Positions 1 through 12,700 of a stretch of 64,000 nucleotides of DNA are shown here, piece after piece (the stretch's first letter is position 1; each line of letters begins with the position of its first letter). Origin of the DNA: Tenebrio molitor (lineage: Eukaryota > Arthropoda > Insecta > Coleoptera > Tenebrionidae). A program made the position numbers and the translations under genes. The notes beneath the pieces were generated by a model. The model was not told where the DNA came from and did no database searches. It was given only the letters and a program-made list of their open reading frames with translations. The stretch lies in assembly GCF_963966145.1 (NCBI RefSeq), contig NC_091049.1, positions 29,202,001-29,266,000 on the forward strand, in the 5' to 3' direction.

Positions 1-39
1 AGCGTTAAAACTTTGTATATATATAAACTACGACAAAAA

Positions 40-2430
40 AAAAGAATGAACAATTTTTTTTTACGCTTATTTGCTTATTTTTCATTTTCATGCATATTAA
101 TTTTTTTCGTGCCATTTTGGTGCATATTTCAGGAATTTTGGTGCAAATTTACGTTTTGACAAGGTTGCTGACAAGAAGGTAAATTCAGAATCTAAATCGG
201 CATTATCAAAGGCTATTGCAGGTCGTAAATCACCAGTTGTCGCGTGTAATTCAGATCCGCATTGGCCCATCAATATTTAGTGCATCACGTCTTATTATTT
301 TATAGATTACACCCCTGTTTGATGAGACACCGCTTGCGACCGGCTTTCTCTGTGAACCAATTTTATGACTTCCCATGTCATTTTTTTGTTCCATACAAAT
401 AAAACTCCCGACGCAATTCTGGGAAAACTTGTGAAGTTCATGCCGCCGCCCTTCCCGGATTGGATAGAAATTCACCTGTTATTTTTTTTTGTTTTACTGG
501 AACATTGCGGAAGATCATTTCTTAGTTTAGTGTTTATTTGGTTCTTTATCTGGTAACATACCTCGAGCGTATTTTTAGTGTGTACGTTGGTGTTTTGCGT
601 GTACCTACTTTTTGAAAAATGCCCAAAGCTAAACCTTCCGTCGACGATTGGATACGAAGTCACTCCGAATTAAGATATGAAAACTGCAAATTAATTTGTC
701 AAGTGTGCCTCAAAACGGTAAGATTTTTGGATTAGATCTGAAAATTATTTTGCCAATGTATTATTTTGTAGATCAATGGTGAAAAGAAATACAATATAAT
801 GCAGCATCTTAAAACTACAATTCATAAAGAAAATTTGAAAAAATTAAAAAGTGGAAGTAAACAACAGACCATTGCCCAGTCGTTAGCTTGTAGCTCAGTA
901 ACAGATGAACAAGAATTTTACTTTGATTTATGTAATTCGATGGTATCTTCTAATATACCTCTAACAAAACTAAGTAACAATGTATTTAAAAGTTTTTTAC
1001 AAAAATACACTGGCAGACATGTTCCTGCAGAATCAACCCTTCGCAAAAGCTATGTCGACTTAGTTTACAAAAATGTAATCGAAGAAATAAAGGAGATAAT
1101 TGCAAATAATTATATATGGTTCTGTGTAGATGAAACCACAGATTCTTGTGGACGATTGATAGCTCATTTAATGATTGGAGTATTGGATGAAAATTGTGCA
1201 TCAAAAGCGTTTTTAATTAGTTCTAAGCAGTTAGAACAAACTAACAACAATACTGTTACTCGATTCATCAATGAAGGATTAACAAACTTCTTTTTGCCAA
1301 ACCCTGTACCAAACAAGAAAATATTGCTGATGCTTTCCGACGCTGCTGCCTATATGGTGAAAACATATTCCAATTTAAAAATCTTTTATGAAAATTTAAC
1401 CCACTGCACTTGTCTAGCACACGGGCTCAATCGTGTGGCGGAAACTATTAGGATGCAGTTTCCACTGGTAAATACTTTAATCAGTGCTGGAAAGAAAATT
1501 TTCTTAAAGGCTCCCTTGAGAGTTCAAATATTTCGAGAAAAAATGCCAAACGTACCACTTCCCCCTGAACCCATTTTAACAAGGTGGGGTACATGGCTGG
1601 CTGCTGCTTGTTATTATGCCGATCATTTTGATTCCTTCAAGGAAATTGTGTTAGAATTTTCACCATCCACTTCTGAAGCAGTTACAAAATGTCAAAAAGT
1701 CTTAAAAAATGAAACAGTCAAAAAAAACTTGGCATTTATCAAGACTAACTACAGTTTCATTGTCGAAGCCATAAAAAAGCTGGAATCGAGGGATCTTCCT
1801 TTGGTAGAATCGGTTGAAATAATAGAAAATTTTGAAAAAGAAGTTGCAAAAGTAAGAGGACCTTTTGGTAATGCTGTTTCAAAAAAAATGAATGAAGTTT
1901 TAACTAAGAATGAAGGATTCATGATTTTGAAAAAAATATCAAAAGTCATAAAAGGAGACATTCTTGAAAATCTGACAATAGATGTACCTATTAATATTAT
2001 TCCGAAATTTAAAAACGCTCCCATTACTAGTGCGGAGGTCGAACGAAGTTTTTCTTTCTTCAAAAATGTTCTTACCGACAGAAGAATGGGATTTTCAGTT
2101 GAAAATTTAGAAAAACACCTGATTATTAGTTCATTTAGAAATGATTCTGCATAAAGTGAATAGGTAGAAAAGTGTCTTTTTTAGATCTGTCACTCTATGC
2201 TTTAGTGTTTTTAGCAATTGTTTTATTTTATGTTTGAGTTAATTTTAGTTTTGAGATAATAAACAAGTAAATATTTAATATACCAATTTATTCATTGAGT
2301 TTTGAACTAATTATTTACTGTAACCTTTGAGCTTATTTTAAAATTTTATGCCATTTTTTATGCTTATTTTCTAAAATTTTTATGCTTATTTAAGCGCTTA
2401 TTTTGTGTTTTTTTATGCTTATTAATCCGC
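40..2430 (+). mobile_element. hAT-type DNA transposon (borders approximate)
   Basis: AT-rich non-coding flanks surround the hAT transposase gene. The right flank carries three close copies of a TTTTATGCTTATT-like word (about 2355-2425), and the left flank has related GCTTATTT and CATGCATATT words (about 65-105). Clusters of short subterminal repeats are typical transposase-binding sites in hAT elements. I could not fix terminal inverted repeats or the 8-bp target duplication, so the ends are estimates and the left end may lie outside the window. The stretch before the gene (1-618) shows no other feature. Confidence 0.5.
619..2154 (+). CDS. hAT superfamily transposase, two exons (493 aa), apparently intact
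   Basis: Predicted cut-and-paste transposase acting on its own element in the nucleus. Exon 1 is 619-717 (33 codons). A 54-nt GT-AG intron, phase 0, is followed by exon 2 at 772-2154. The intron splits a BED/C2H2-like zinc finger: C-x2-C (CQVC) lies in exon 1 and the H-x5-H pair (HLKTTIH) just after the junction. Family landmarks follow: VDETTD (first catalytic Asp, about residue 153), LSDAA (second Asp, about 223), CLAHGLNRV (the C-x2-H motif) and the C-terminal dimerisation block around SAEVERSF with its Glu near 457. The upstream ATG is chosen because it supplies the finger cysteines; starting at 799 would lose them. AATAAA-like signals lie about 110 nt after the stop. No stop or frameshift is visible, unlike the other transposases here. 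Assignment to hAT is secure; activity is not shown. Confidence 0.88.
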
Positions 2431-2756
2431 GCTCTAATCATATCACACCACATCTTGTGCGACTCAATGAGTTGAATTTCAGATTGCGAACTTTATTCCA
2501 AGCAGTAGTCTTTTTGCATAAGCTCTTGTTAACCAAAGTTCCGAGTTATTTACATCAGCTGCTGATTAGAAGGTCTGAGGAACATTGTAGGAATATAAGA
2601 TTCGATACATTCACCAAACCACAACAATCTTCCAAAAAATTTGGAGGTAGTTTTTCTTATATGGCTCTAACAATATTAAATAAATTTCTTGAATATTTAA
2701 ATCTGCCAGAGGGGCAATTTAGAACTAAAATAGAAAAACTATGTGTTGAGTAGTAA
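2425..2756 (+). pseudogene. LINE reverse transcriptase C-terminal fragment
   Basis: The reading frame of about 110 codons has the texture of the extreme C-terminus of a non-LTR retrotransposon ORF2: a leucine-rich stretch followed by a P-x-Y-L motif, basic residues, and GGSFSYMALTILNKF near the end, resembling the 'sF.y.a..lWN.lP' ending seen in many jockey/CR1-like elements. No upstream reverse-transcriptase core is present, so it is a fragment abutting the right side of the hAT element. Family-level identification is tentative. Confidence 0.4.
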
Positions 2757-3270
2757 AACGATTTTTGTGACTAGTTTTATAGATTTGGTTATGTATTGTT
2801 ATTTGTTCTAATATGTGCGGTTTCTCGATACGAATGTTAAGTTCTTGCTTTGTAATTAGATTTAAGTTTGATTTTTTTTTGTCATACTTTGTTATTTTCT
2901 TTGGTGGCCTGGGAATTCGCCGCATTTCCGATATTTGCCTCCCTGCTTTCCTATCTTCAATTCATGGTGTTAAAAAGCTTGTTTCTCTATTATTAAATTC
3001 AAAGGATAATGAGCTTATTATGATGAAGCTTTAGCAGTCTCGGATGTAGAAAATGGAAACGAAAGACCAACAATCCTACAATTTCAGAAGAATTGGGATA
3101 ATACGAGGGCCACTGCTAAAGTTCGCGGAATCGAGTACTCCTAGTGTGGCCAGCGTTTAGCAAATGTCATATTCGTAAAATTTGACGTTTTTTACCTATA
3201 ATTCACTTGACAGTTCGATTTCAAACCGACCAGTTTCGATTTAACAGAATTTTACAAAGTAATAATTGTG
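2757..3270. other. Stretch with no recognisable gene
   Basis: AT-rich sequence between the LINE fragment and the mariner relic. A 73-codon open frame (2813-3034) has no recognisable motif and is treated as chance. Confidence 0.5.
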
Positions 3271-3277
3271 TGAAGAA

Positions 3278-3870
3278 ATGGAAATTTCGAATTGTGATTT
3301 CCAAACAATGATTTTTGTGCTTTTCGATACGATTTAACACCAAAACAATGTGTGAGAAACCTTAGTTCGTTATTTGAGGATGAAGCACCATCCAAAACCA
3401 TGGTTTACGAGTGGTTTCCAGAATCCAACAATGAAAGACCAACGTTTGATGATGATGTTCGCGAAGGTCGTCCATGCACCTCTGTCGTCGCAAAAGAAGT
3501 GGATGCTGTGCGTGAAATGATTTTAGCAGATCGACATATGACATATAGGGAGATAGATGCATCCTTAGGCATTGCGGTGAAATAAATACATTCGATTTTG
3601 CACAATCAGTTGCATGTCACGATGCTTTGCAGATGTTGGATTGTTCATCTTGACAATGCAAGCGCTCACACAACAAAACGAACTGTCGAGTTTTTGACCA
3701 GTAACAACATCGAATTGCCCATATTCGCCTGATCTATCGCCCAATGACTTCTTCTTATTCGCACACATCAAAAATAAAATGCGTTGCGAGCGTTTTTCAT
3801 TGCCTGAAGGGGCAGTTGAAGCGTTTAAATTACTCGTTTCAGAGGTACCATTGGCAAATAATTGCCAATG
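3278..3870 (+). pseudogene. mariner-family transposase relic
   Basis: Several frames together read like a mariner transposase. An N-terminal part contains LTPKQCVRNL and DEAPSKTMVYEWF (helix-turn-helix), then VREGRPCT and DRHMTYREIDASLGI. After a large internal deletion comes DNASAHTTKRTVEFL, which holds the second catalytic Asp context, and then a frame with IKNKMRCERFSLPEGAVEAF. At least two frameshifts, stops and loss of the central DDE region make it non-functional. Tc1/mariner identity is clear from motif order; subfamily is uncertain. Confidence 0.75.
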
Positions 3871-4189
3871 ATTTAATCTTTAATTCACCTAGAGACTTGG
3901 CTCGTTTTAAGGCTTTGCAATGCAGAGAATCAGGATCTTGGTTACATGCAATATCTTCTCCTAATATTGGCAGGTACTCTTTTAGATAACACTTCCTTCC
4001 AAGTTTGTATTGGTTTAAGATTTGGTTCTAATCTTTGTACACCTCATATTTGAAAATGTAATGCGAAAGTTGACGAAACTGGTAACCACGGTCTAAGTTG
4101 TTCAAAAAGCAGTGGTAGATTTTCAAGACACACTGAAATTAATTCTATTATGAACTTCTAATATTGACTTCTAATCATGTTAATTCAAC

Positions 4190-4400
4190 TTTAGAACCAA
4201 ACGGACTGTCTCGGGATGATGGAAAACGCCCAAATGGGATGACTTTAGTACCATGGATTAAAGGTCAACCTTTAATTTGAGACGTTACTATTGTAGATAC
4301 ACTTCCAGACAGTTACGTTATGAAAACTCCTGATGTTTCAGGTTTTGCCGCTGAAATGGCTTGCAAACGCAAACAGCAAATACAGTATGAGTCAATTGTG
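4190..4400 (+). pseudogene. LINE ORF2 C-terminal relic
   Basis: One frame reads LEPNGLSRDDGKRPNGMTL followed by VPWIKGQPLI, a stop, then DVTIVDTLPDSYV and an Ala/Lys-rich helix. This matches the general pattern of a C-terminal segment common in arthropod non-LTR elements (SGLSRDDGKRPDG...PW...WD.T..DTL). One in-frame stop is visible. It is embedded in otherwise unassigned AT-rich DNA (3870-4760). Confidence 0.45.
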
Positions 4401-4761
4401 GGGTATTTCTGAAATGGTCTTTGATGCAACCAAAAATACTAATTACAGCATTCACTAGATCTGTAATTTAAAAAAAATTAAAACATTAATCCATGATTGC
4501 ATTGCTTTGAGAATTGTCAACTTTGTCTTGACAGTTTTGCTAAAGCTTGGTTATGAACTCTTATGACTCAAACAGTGAGAAAGTGGACATGGTTTCTCAT
4601 GTACGGGGTACCTAAGTCGTAAAAATGCCATGGTCGCTGCAGATCTGTATCTACAGAAGTATCCAAATTGCAGGCACATTTTTATTTATTTAAATTTTTT
4701 ACAAAATGAGTTAGCCCTTATTGTTGGAACAGTTGGATGTGAATAAATGAACAAGACAACA

Positions 4762-4968
4762 ACGTAATGAGGCTCTAGCAGCGCCTTTAGATTTTTTTCT
4801 TGTGGGAAAGAGTCTACCAAACACCTGTACTTACGATTGATGAACTCAAAGAATTCGTGGCCATAACGCCAGAGACATTACACAACGTTCAAAGGTCTTT
4901 TTTAAACAGGGTTGAGGCGTGTTTACTGCAAAATAGAATGCATGTTGAACAATTTTTACGTTAGTTTT
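4762..4968 (+). pseudogene. Tc1/mariner-like transposase C-terminal relic
   Basis: Across two frames the sequence reads APLDFFL...GKS, then VYQTPVLTIDELKEFVA, ITPETLHNVQRSFLNRVEACL and a C-terminal HVEQFLR followed by a stop. This is the usual C-terminal end of a group of Tc1/mariner-like transposases (last catalytic D/E near 'PLDFFLWG', ending 'R...C....G.HFEHLL'). Frameshifted and lacking the upstream catalytic core. Confidence 0.6.
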
Positions 4969-5199
4969 CTTTTTACGTTGTCATTTTGCTGATTAATTTC
5001 TTGCATTGTCATTTTGACCTTTGTAGCCAAAAACGCAATTTTGATTCAATTTATTATTTATATTAAACACAGTATCAAGCGGTAAGTGAAATTAGTATTT
5101 TGGGTTGCATCTAAGAAAATTTCAGAAATACCTCACAATTGATTCATACTGTATAGTTCAATTATTTCGTCAAATTACATATTTAAAGGTTTAGCCTTT

Positions 5200-5400
5200 G
5201 AAACCTTAGGCTCTTGGTGCAAAGAAGCCATCGATTTCATTAATGTCATCGGAAACCGACTTATGGCGGAATCAGGCGATTCAAAATCAAAGAAATTCCT
5301 TTTCGAGGAGATTTCCCTTGCCATTCAACGTGGAAACGCTGCAAGCATTCGGGGCACTTTTCCAGATTCCGCATTATTATCGGAAAGTTTTGTTTTATAA
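5200..5400 (+). repeat. Interspersed repeat, second copy inverted at 27390-27515
   Basis: The segment containing AATTCCTTTTCGAGGAGATT and the following 100 bases recurs in reverse complement at about 27395-27515. It encodes a short open stretch (FEEISLAIQRGNAASIRGTF) that looks like part of a transposon protein I cannot place. Confidence 0.5.
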
Positions 5401-5499
5401 AACAAAAAACAAAACTTAAGTTGATTAATTATATAATTTTTCTATTCCTATTATCTTTTAATGAGAGAAAATATTTGAAATATGATCAATTGATCACCA

Positions 5500-5645
5500 A
5501 TTCACTAGTTCTTTTTTCAAATCTTTTGTCAAAAAGACTCACTAGGAATTCGATCGGGGGTGTATGGCGGATGATTTCTCCAAACATCGTTTCCCGTTCA
5601 ATGCATTTTATTACCATGTTTTTGACTTTTACGCATTAGCAATTC
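5500..5645 (-). pseudogene. mariner transposase relic (DDE region), minus strand
   Basis: Read on the minus strand, one frame gives DVWRNHPPYTPDRIP, the degenerate form of the mariner signature HPPYSPDLAPSD that carries the last catalytic aspartate. The same relic occurs upstream of copies 2 and 4 (30740-30890 and 56520-56650), so it belongs to the ancestral 5' flank of the duplicated gene unit. Confidence 0.55.
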
Positions 5646-6132
5646 AAATTTTTTTAAAGACGAGATTCTTTTAGGTTTTTTTTATTTTTTTTTTTTTATC
5701 AAAACAAGGATGTAGCTGTTCTACTTATTTGTAGATAGAAATTCTACACTTCCATCATTTAACTAAATTTTCGATTTAAAGATTACATTTAAAGATAACT
5801 ATCAAGGAATTTAAAAAATATATGTATAAAACTGTTAAGTCAGTACTTAAATACAGACTCAAGATTAAATTATTTCAAATCTTACGCAGTATCATCCAAG
5901 CACATCTTTTTTTTTATCACTGACTTGTGTTACTACACGTGTATTTTCAAACACTACTTAAAAAAACTATCGCATATCTGATTAATATGTTGGATAAAAT
6001 TATCACCGAAGAAAGTTTCTAGATATGTATTCAAGTCTTGCAAATATTTATTTTTAATTCTTTAAAAAATCGTGATGCTTGTATTATGGGTTTAAATCAA
6101 AATGAAAGAAAATAGTATAGTATGTATATCAT

Positions 6133-6495
6133 TAAGAGTAGAAGTGATTCTTTTTGTGCCAAGCCCAGAGATTGAAGACCGAAACGCACTTGAGGTCGAC
6201 AACTGGGCGAAGCACAAAAAGAGCTTCTACATCTGATCTGACATCCATGGGCAGTTGGACACGCCCACAAGTCTCACAAAGGGCGGCTCGTCTTTAATCA
6301 CAGTGGAATCGATTAAATATTGGATAATAATTTCGTTATTTCGCTTTTTTAGAGGCTTTATCTTAATAGGGATAATTTATTTATTAAATATTTCGTGTAA
6401 TTGATAGTTGTAATTAATAAATAAATCGTGACAAATGCTTCAAATGACCTTACATTTGACCCGGTCAAGCCGCCTGTGGGACACTTCTACTCCTA
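6133..6495. mobile_element. Possible MITE with GAGTAGAAGTG ends
   Basis: GAGTAGAAGTG (about 6134) is mirrored by CACTTCTACTCC (about 6483-6494). A second internal inverted pair (TTTTTGTGCCAAGCCCA against TGGGCGAAGCACAAAAA) lies at 6150-6220. No coding capacity and no clear target duplication were found. Confidence 0.4.
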
Positions 6496-6586
6496 GGACT
6501 TGAAGTACTTCTACTCCACTTTATGGAAATACACAAAGGCGCGATTTTCGACCGCTTAAAGATAAACATTTTTAGTTGTGAATTAA

Positions 6587-6758
6587 TTCGAAATCAGTGG
6601 AGATCTGATCGTCCTTATCTAAGGCTCTATAAAAGTGATATGTAATATAATAGTTTTATTGTATTCTGTGATTGTTTGCTGATTAATAAAGAGTTTTTTA
6701 ATCGAAAGTGAAGCGAAAAGGAATTTTCTTAAATGTTCAACACCGAAGTGGTCCAGAG
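6587..6758 (+). promoter_or_regulatory. Core promoter and 5' UTR of NACHT-ankyrin copy 1
   Basis: A block conserved before all promoter-bearing copies. It has AGATCTGATC, then CTTATCT (reverse complement of a GATA-factor site AGATAAG) at 6614-6620, then TATAAAAG at 6628-6635. A start site is expected near 6658. The leader contains an upstream ATG (6733) out of frame with the main start. Conservation across copies separated by diverged intron sequence is the main evidence that this is the functional promoter. Confidence 0.7.
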
Positions 6759-9700
6759 ATGCCTTCCGTAAGTAGAGTTTTTTTGAAAATGCTAAGCCAA
6801 GCTAATATTTTTTACAGCAGGAAATAGAAAAATGAAAATTTTGAAATATCTCTATCACTCATGTCTGAGATATCAAAACATAAAAAAGCAGGACATTATT
6901 ATTCACATTTAAAATTTTCTTATCTCGATGTTTCAAAATTTTCCCATTTTAAAAATACTTTCAAATTTTGAAGAATTTGGCAATATTCCATAAATAATAG
7001 TTATTTATTTAACGAGTTCGTGTGTAAATTGGGTGCCAAAGAAGTCCAATTTACACAAGAAGGAGTTGATACAACGTTTTTTTGTTCGACGACCCCCTTA
7101 AAGACTCCAAATCGCTTATTATCCGTTCACCTGACATCCGCACTGTCAGTGTCATTTTTTATCTAAATTGGTCGAATGTACATCAAAATTTCGACTTTTC
7201 TTTTGAGTGTACATTAAATCTGGTGATAAAATAAATAAATTACTACTGTCAAATAGAAAGAAGTTGGGTTATAAACTGGTGTTTCAAATTATTTTATTTA
7301 AGGCTATTTAAGTTATTGTATCTAAATCTTCCTCAGAATAGAACATCAATTCTGATTCTGAATCGGACGCGGCAAGAGAAATAATTATAGGAGGAACATC
7401 AGCAATAGATAAATGACCTATACAATGCCATCCAATGTGGCGTCATTATTGTACGTAAATTACCAAGTTAGTATAATAGGGATTTTGAATATTACCAACA
7501 GCCTGTCAACCTAACAGTGCGGATGTCAAGCGAACGGATAATAAAATCTTTAAAATTAAATTGACGTTTCGTTTTGACAAGTTGTCACATTTATCAAAAT
7601 CCGTTCACATAGAAAAAAATTCTACAATGACAGTGTCGAACAATAAAATCAATTTTATCATCTACTCGTATTTTATGGTCCAGGTCAAATCCTCTTACTG
7701 AAGAAAATCGTTTTCGAAAACAACCTACATTAGTCATCAAAAGTTTAGTAACTCGTATACTCTTATGCAATATCAGAAGTAAACATACTGAGTCTAAGGC
7801 TCGTGTACCATCATAAGATTCTTTCCCAAATTTTAATGCTTCACTCATCTTCTAGGATTTGCTGTACTTATAAAAATCTTTTACCTTTCAAATCATAAAA
7901 ATTTTACAAACTAATTCTTAAATCCAATGAAACTTAAAATGCCACAAGTAACTTTGAACTATTTTGATTTCTCGTTCAACACCTTTTACTATTTTCATGA
8001 AAATTGCTAAAAATTAATATCGAAATTAAATTTCAGAGTTCAGAGCAAATCGAATTACGGAAAAAAACAACGAATGTTCCAAGAGTCTTTTCCTCGGTAA
8101 GTATTTTTTTTTTGTTGAAAAGAAAACGTCAAAATATTTTTTTTATCACTAATGTTATATAATATCAAAATACATTATCATTATCACTACTTAGAAGAAT
8201 TATGCAAAGTGGATTGTTTTTCAACACATTACAACGCTTAAGCGGCTGATTAGACCAATTGTTGATTAGTTTCGAGAGCATTGCTTAGCAATATTTTATC
8301 GAGATTATTAAAACTCTTAAATTTGTTTATCACAACTTATGGTCCATTATCAGAACATCTTTTAGCATTATTCTTAAGTAAACAATTGTAATTCTATTTG
8401 CGTCCCAAAAGGAATGTCTATATCTATTTATTTAACAGTTCTGTAAAAATGATCCACATAATTTTCTTCAAAACGTGCTGAAATTGCACTCGCCTGTCAA
8501 ACTTCTGAATAAAGGTTATCTTTTAGATCTTTGAAAAAAGAAGCGGAACTACTGATAGAGGTAAAGACTACGAACATTTATATATTGCACATTTGATCTT
8601 GAAACTGTTAAAAAATGACGACATCGAAGATTTTTCTATATCTTCGAACAACGCAAAATTCGGAGATTTTGACGACGTCGTTCTTGAAATAAAATATAAA
8701 AACCAAGACCCACAAACCTACGCTTTCCAGTTGAAACACGCGAACAAGAAAGGACCGCTCACAGTGGCTGGATTGACCGGCGAAAGCGGAAATTTTAGTA
8801 TCAAGAAGTACATCAAAGGATTTAAATTTGTCGACGACTCCGTCAAAGTTATCCTTTTCACCAACAAACTCTTCGACGGTTACGAAAAACAAAGAATTAA
8901 GTTCGGATGGGAAACTATCATAGTACATAAATCTCCACAAGACTCGCTTCTGACAACTTCGGATAAAGGTCACTCCTACAATTTCACAGTTGAAAACTCA
9001 ATAAATTTACCAGAAACAACAGTAAAGTTTTTTAACAATTTTCTCCTTTACACAAATCAAATGCACGTTGAAAAACTCGAAGAAAGTACTCAAAATAAAT
9101 TTAAAGACATGTTCAGTTGTGAAGAGTCAGTTTTTAAAGAGTACATTTACTTCGTCATCAATTGGAGTCTAACAGATGGAAAGAAAAAAAAATTAGAGAA
9201 AACGTGGGTGAAACGAGCGATTGCTATTCAGTTATTATCACGTTTTATAAAACCATTGTGGTTCGATTCGGATCCAGTTAACGAAAACACAAGACTATTA
9301 CGAGAGACCATGTCAAGATTTAGAATTACAATTTTCGACAAAAAAAATCGTAGAGAAGTTACGATTTTGTGGAAAGACTTCAAGAACGAAATTAATGATC
9401 TTGTACTGCTGAATGAAATTCGAAAACAATATCAGATAAGAATGAGTCGCTTCGAAAGCGTGAACGATTTGCAGCGGAAAGAACTAAGTAATTTGTTGTG
9501 GTTGATGGGAAAATGCCCACTAGTTCTCGATGGTAGAGGCAACATTTCTGCAGCTCTTGATTTATGTCCTGACGACAAGTTTGTCATACTTAGTCCAAAT
9601 TTTGCAATTGATTTTATTTCTAGCTTTCAAAATTTATCTGACTTGCAAGACGAACCAGACATGTTTCAAAATTTTCTAAACAATTTCACTTACTCACTGC

Positions 9701-12700
9701 CATGTGCGGAACCAGTGAATTTAACTGACTTGGATGTGGAAATTGATGAAATTAAAGACATCACCACGGACGAGTTAGTTGTAATGACACATAGCGATAG
9801 TCTGGAAGACAAAGAAGGCGAAAGTTTGCCACCGTGCTACGTAAAAAGAAATTTGACAAAAACCATGATAGACCCAACATTCTTGAATCAGATTTACACA
9901 AACACTCTAATTCTTATCAGTTGTATCGAAAATGTGGATAGTTTTAAACTTCGCTTTAAATATATTAAGTTTGTTAAATTAGAAGAGTTTTCCAAGGATG
10001 ACTGCAACGACATAGTCACGTACGTCACCGACGGTGAATATTCCCAAGAGGAATTTGACGAATTGTCTCGCAAGAGATCTCCAGACACTGACTGCCATCA
10101 GTTTCGATATGTCAACGACAACTGTCTAGAGTGGATCAGAAGCAAGAACTCTATCGAAAAATTGCGAAAATATCTGCTGGTAGATGACAACTTGGCAAAG
10201 TTTGACAACTACGTCATCAGCGAAACCGAACTATTTGACAGTCCGTCCACAAATCACGTGAACATCATTTGCGCCAATCCAGGAATGGGAAAAAGCACGC
10301 TGATGAAGAATCTGAAGAATGACAGAAATCATGCATCGTATTTTCGCAAGAAAGACGCCGACGCTGAAGCATTCCTAGACTACATTCTTCACGAGACGCA
10401 CAAGAAAGATGAAAATTTTAACAAGCGGATTTTGAAAATTTTGAAAACTAGAGGGAGACTCGAAATTATCTGGGACGGACTGGACGAAATTTCTGAGAAA
10501 AATCTGGTAGTCGTAGCGCAGATTATCAAGAACGTTTTGAAAAAAGGACACCGACAGTGGATAACGTCGCGCAACAATTTGAAAACTGCGTTAGAAACTG
10601 AATTAAACGTTTTTTCAAAAACGCTAACCCAATTTGACGTTTCCGAACAAAGAACATACGTTGGCAACCGATTAGAGTTGTACGGTGATGATTTGGTCGA
10701 GATTTTCAAAATAATTAAAAAAAACATTCTGCATTTTCCCAACAATAATATTTTAGGCATTCCGCTTCAAATTTTCATGTTGACGGAATTGTTTCTTCAC
10801 GATGATGAAAAATATTCTCATTTGCTGAATGAGACGTTCTCGGCGGCCGACTTGTACCAGCATTTTGTCGACCAAAAATTCAAAATTCATTTCAAAGAAA
10901 AGGAACATTTGGACGACAAAATCGACGCAATTTACGCGACAACGAACTTTACCAAAACATCAGTGATTGATGATTATAAAAGGGTGGCGGCTGCGACATA
11001 TTTGAGCAATGACCTCGTAGGCAATTTAGATTGTCAGGAATTTTTAAAAAATATCCAAAACGATAAAGATCCTTTCGTTCGTTCGGCGAATATTTCGCAG
11101 CTTTGTATGTTTCGGAAAGTTCTAGTGAGATCTTCCAAAACGACGAGTTTATGTACAACGAAGAGTACAACAACATTCGATTCTTTTTTTATCTAATTGT
11201 GTCTGAAAACAACATAGCTCACATCGCGGTGTTGTACAATAACTTTAAACTTTTGGAAGAATGTAATGAAGAAGAGTTAATATGCAGGGACAAGATTGGG
11301 CGTACCGCTTTCGACCTAGCACTCAGCAGGCGTAGAAAGTACCCTATTTTGCAAACTAGTAAAACAAGCAATGGGTACTATATTTATTACTGGAACGTAA
11401 AACTCGCACAGTTTAAGGATGTCGCTTTTCAAAAAATTTTGGACTTTTTGTCGGGTTATAACGGGACCAGACAAAATTCACTTATTTTTGACAATAACTT
11501 TCTGCTATTACCTTTTATTGCATTATCAGACGAAGAAAAATCAATAATTTCTAGATCTAGAACCAAATTATTGATAAACCTTCTGTTTTACGCGATACAA
11601 ATTGATTATTCGCACATATTTGCACAATTCGGAAATCTACCTTTCATAAAAACTGACTACAGAGAAACTCTTTTACACTTGGCGATCCGCAATGAATCAA
11701 TTAATAGTTTGGAATATATATTGTATAACAAAAAATATAGAAATTACCTAATTGAAAACACAAAACTTCTAAGTACAATGTGTAATTTCAAATTTGCCAA
11801 AATTTTGAATCTTCATAAAATAAATCTAAATGTGGGAGACTCTGACAAGAACACACCCCTCCATCATGCTTGCGAGAGCAGCAATCTTGAAGCAATCTAT
11901 TTTTTAATTCAATCTGGAGCAAAACTAAATGTGAAAAATAAAAAAGGTGAAACTCCTTTACACTGTGCTCTGGATTGTAGCTCCGTAGAAGTGATGCAAC
12001 TGCTGATTCAAAATGGTGCCGATGTGAACGTTCGAGATAAGTCCGGTAAAACCGTGCTGCATTGTGCTTCTGAAATTCAGGACTTTTCTCCAGAAATTTT
12101 AGAATTACTGATCGAAAATAATGCAGATTTGAATATTGTCGACACAAATGGTCAATCTCCGATACATTACGCTTGTCTGAAAGGCTCTGCTGATACTTTA
12201 AAGTTTCTAATTCAAAACGGAGCCGATGTCAATTTAACAAATAAGGCCGACAAAACTCCGCTGCATTATGTCTGTGATGATCAACACATTTCTGACGAAA
12301 TTGCAACAATTTTGATCAAAAGTGGGGCACAACTGGATGCAGTAGATAAAAGTGGTCAGGCTCCTATTCATTACGCGTGTCAAAAGGGTTTTTCTGAGAA
12401 GGTAAAACTGTTGGTTAAAGGCGGTGCAAGAGTGAACCTCGGAGACAGAAAGAGAAAAACTGCTCTGCATTACTGTTGTCAATATGAGAAGATTTCTGAC
12501 GACGTTGTGAAGTTGGTGATTAGAAAATCAGCGGATAAAGATATCACAGACAAAAGTGGATATGCTGCCATACATTACGCTTGCATGAATCCTTCGTTTA
12601 AAAAGCTGAAATTATTAATTCAAGAAGGCGCCAGTGTCAATATTACAGATTCGCGCGGACAAACAGTGTTGCATTATGCATGCCAGCACAAGTCTATTTC

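Noticed and set aside
8608..12482. Minus-strand open frames of 82-123 codons across copy 1
   Set aside because: They are antisense shadows of the nuclease/NACHT/ankyrin coding sequence; equivalent shadows recur in copies 2-4 and carry no recognisable domain.
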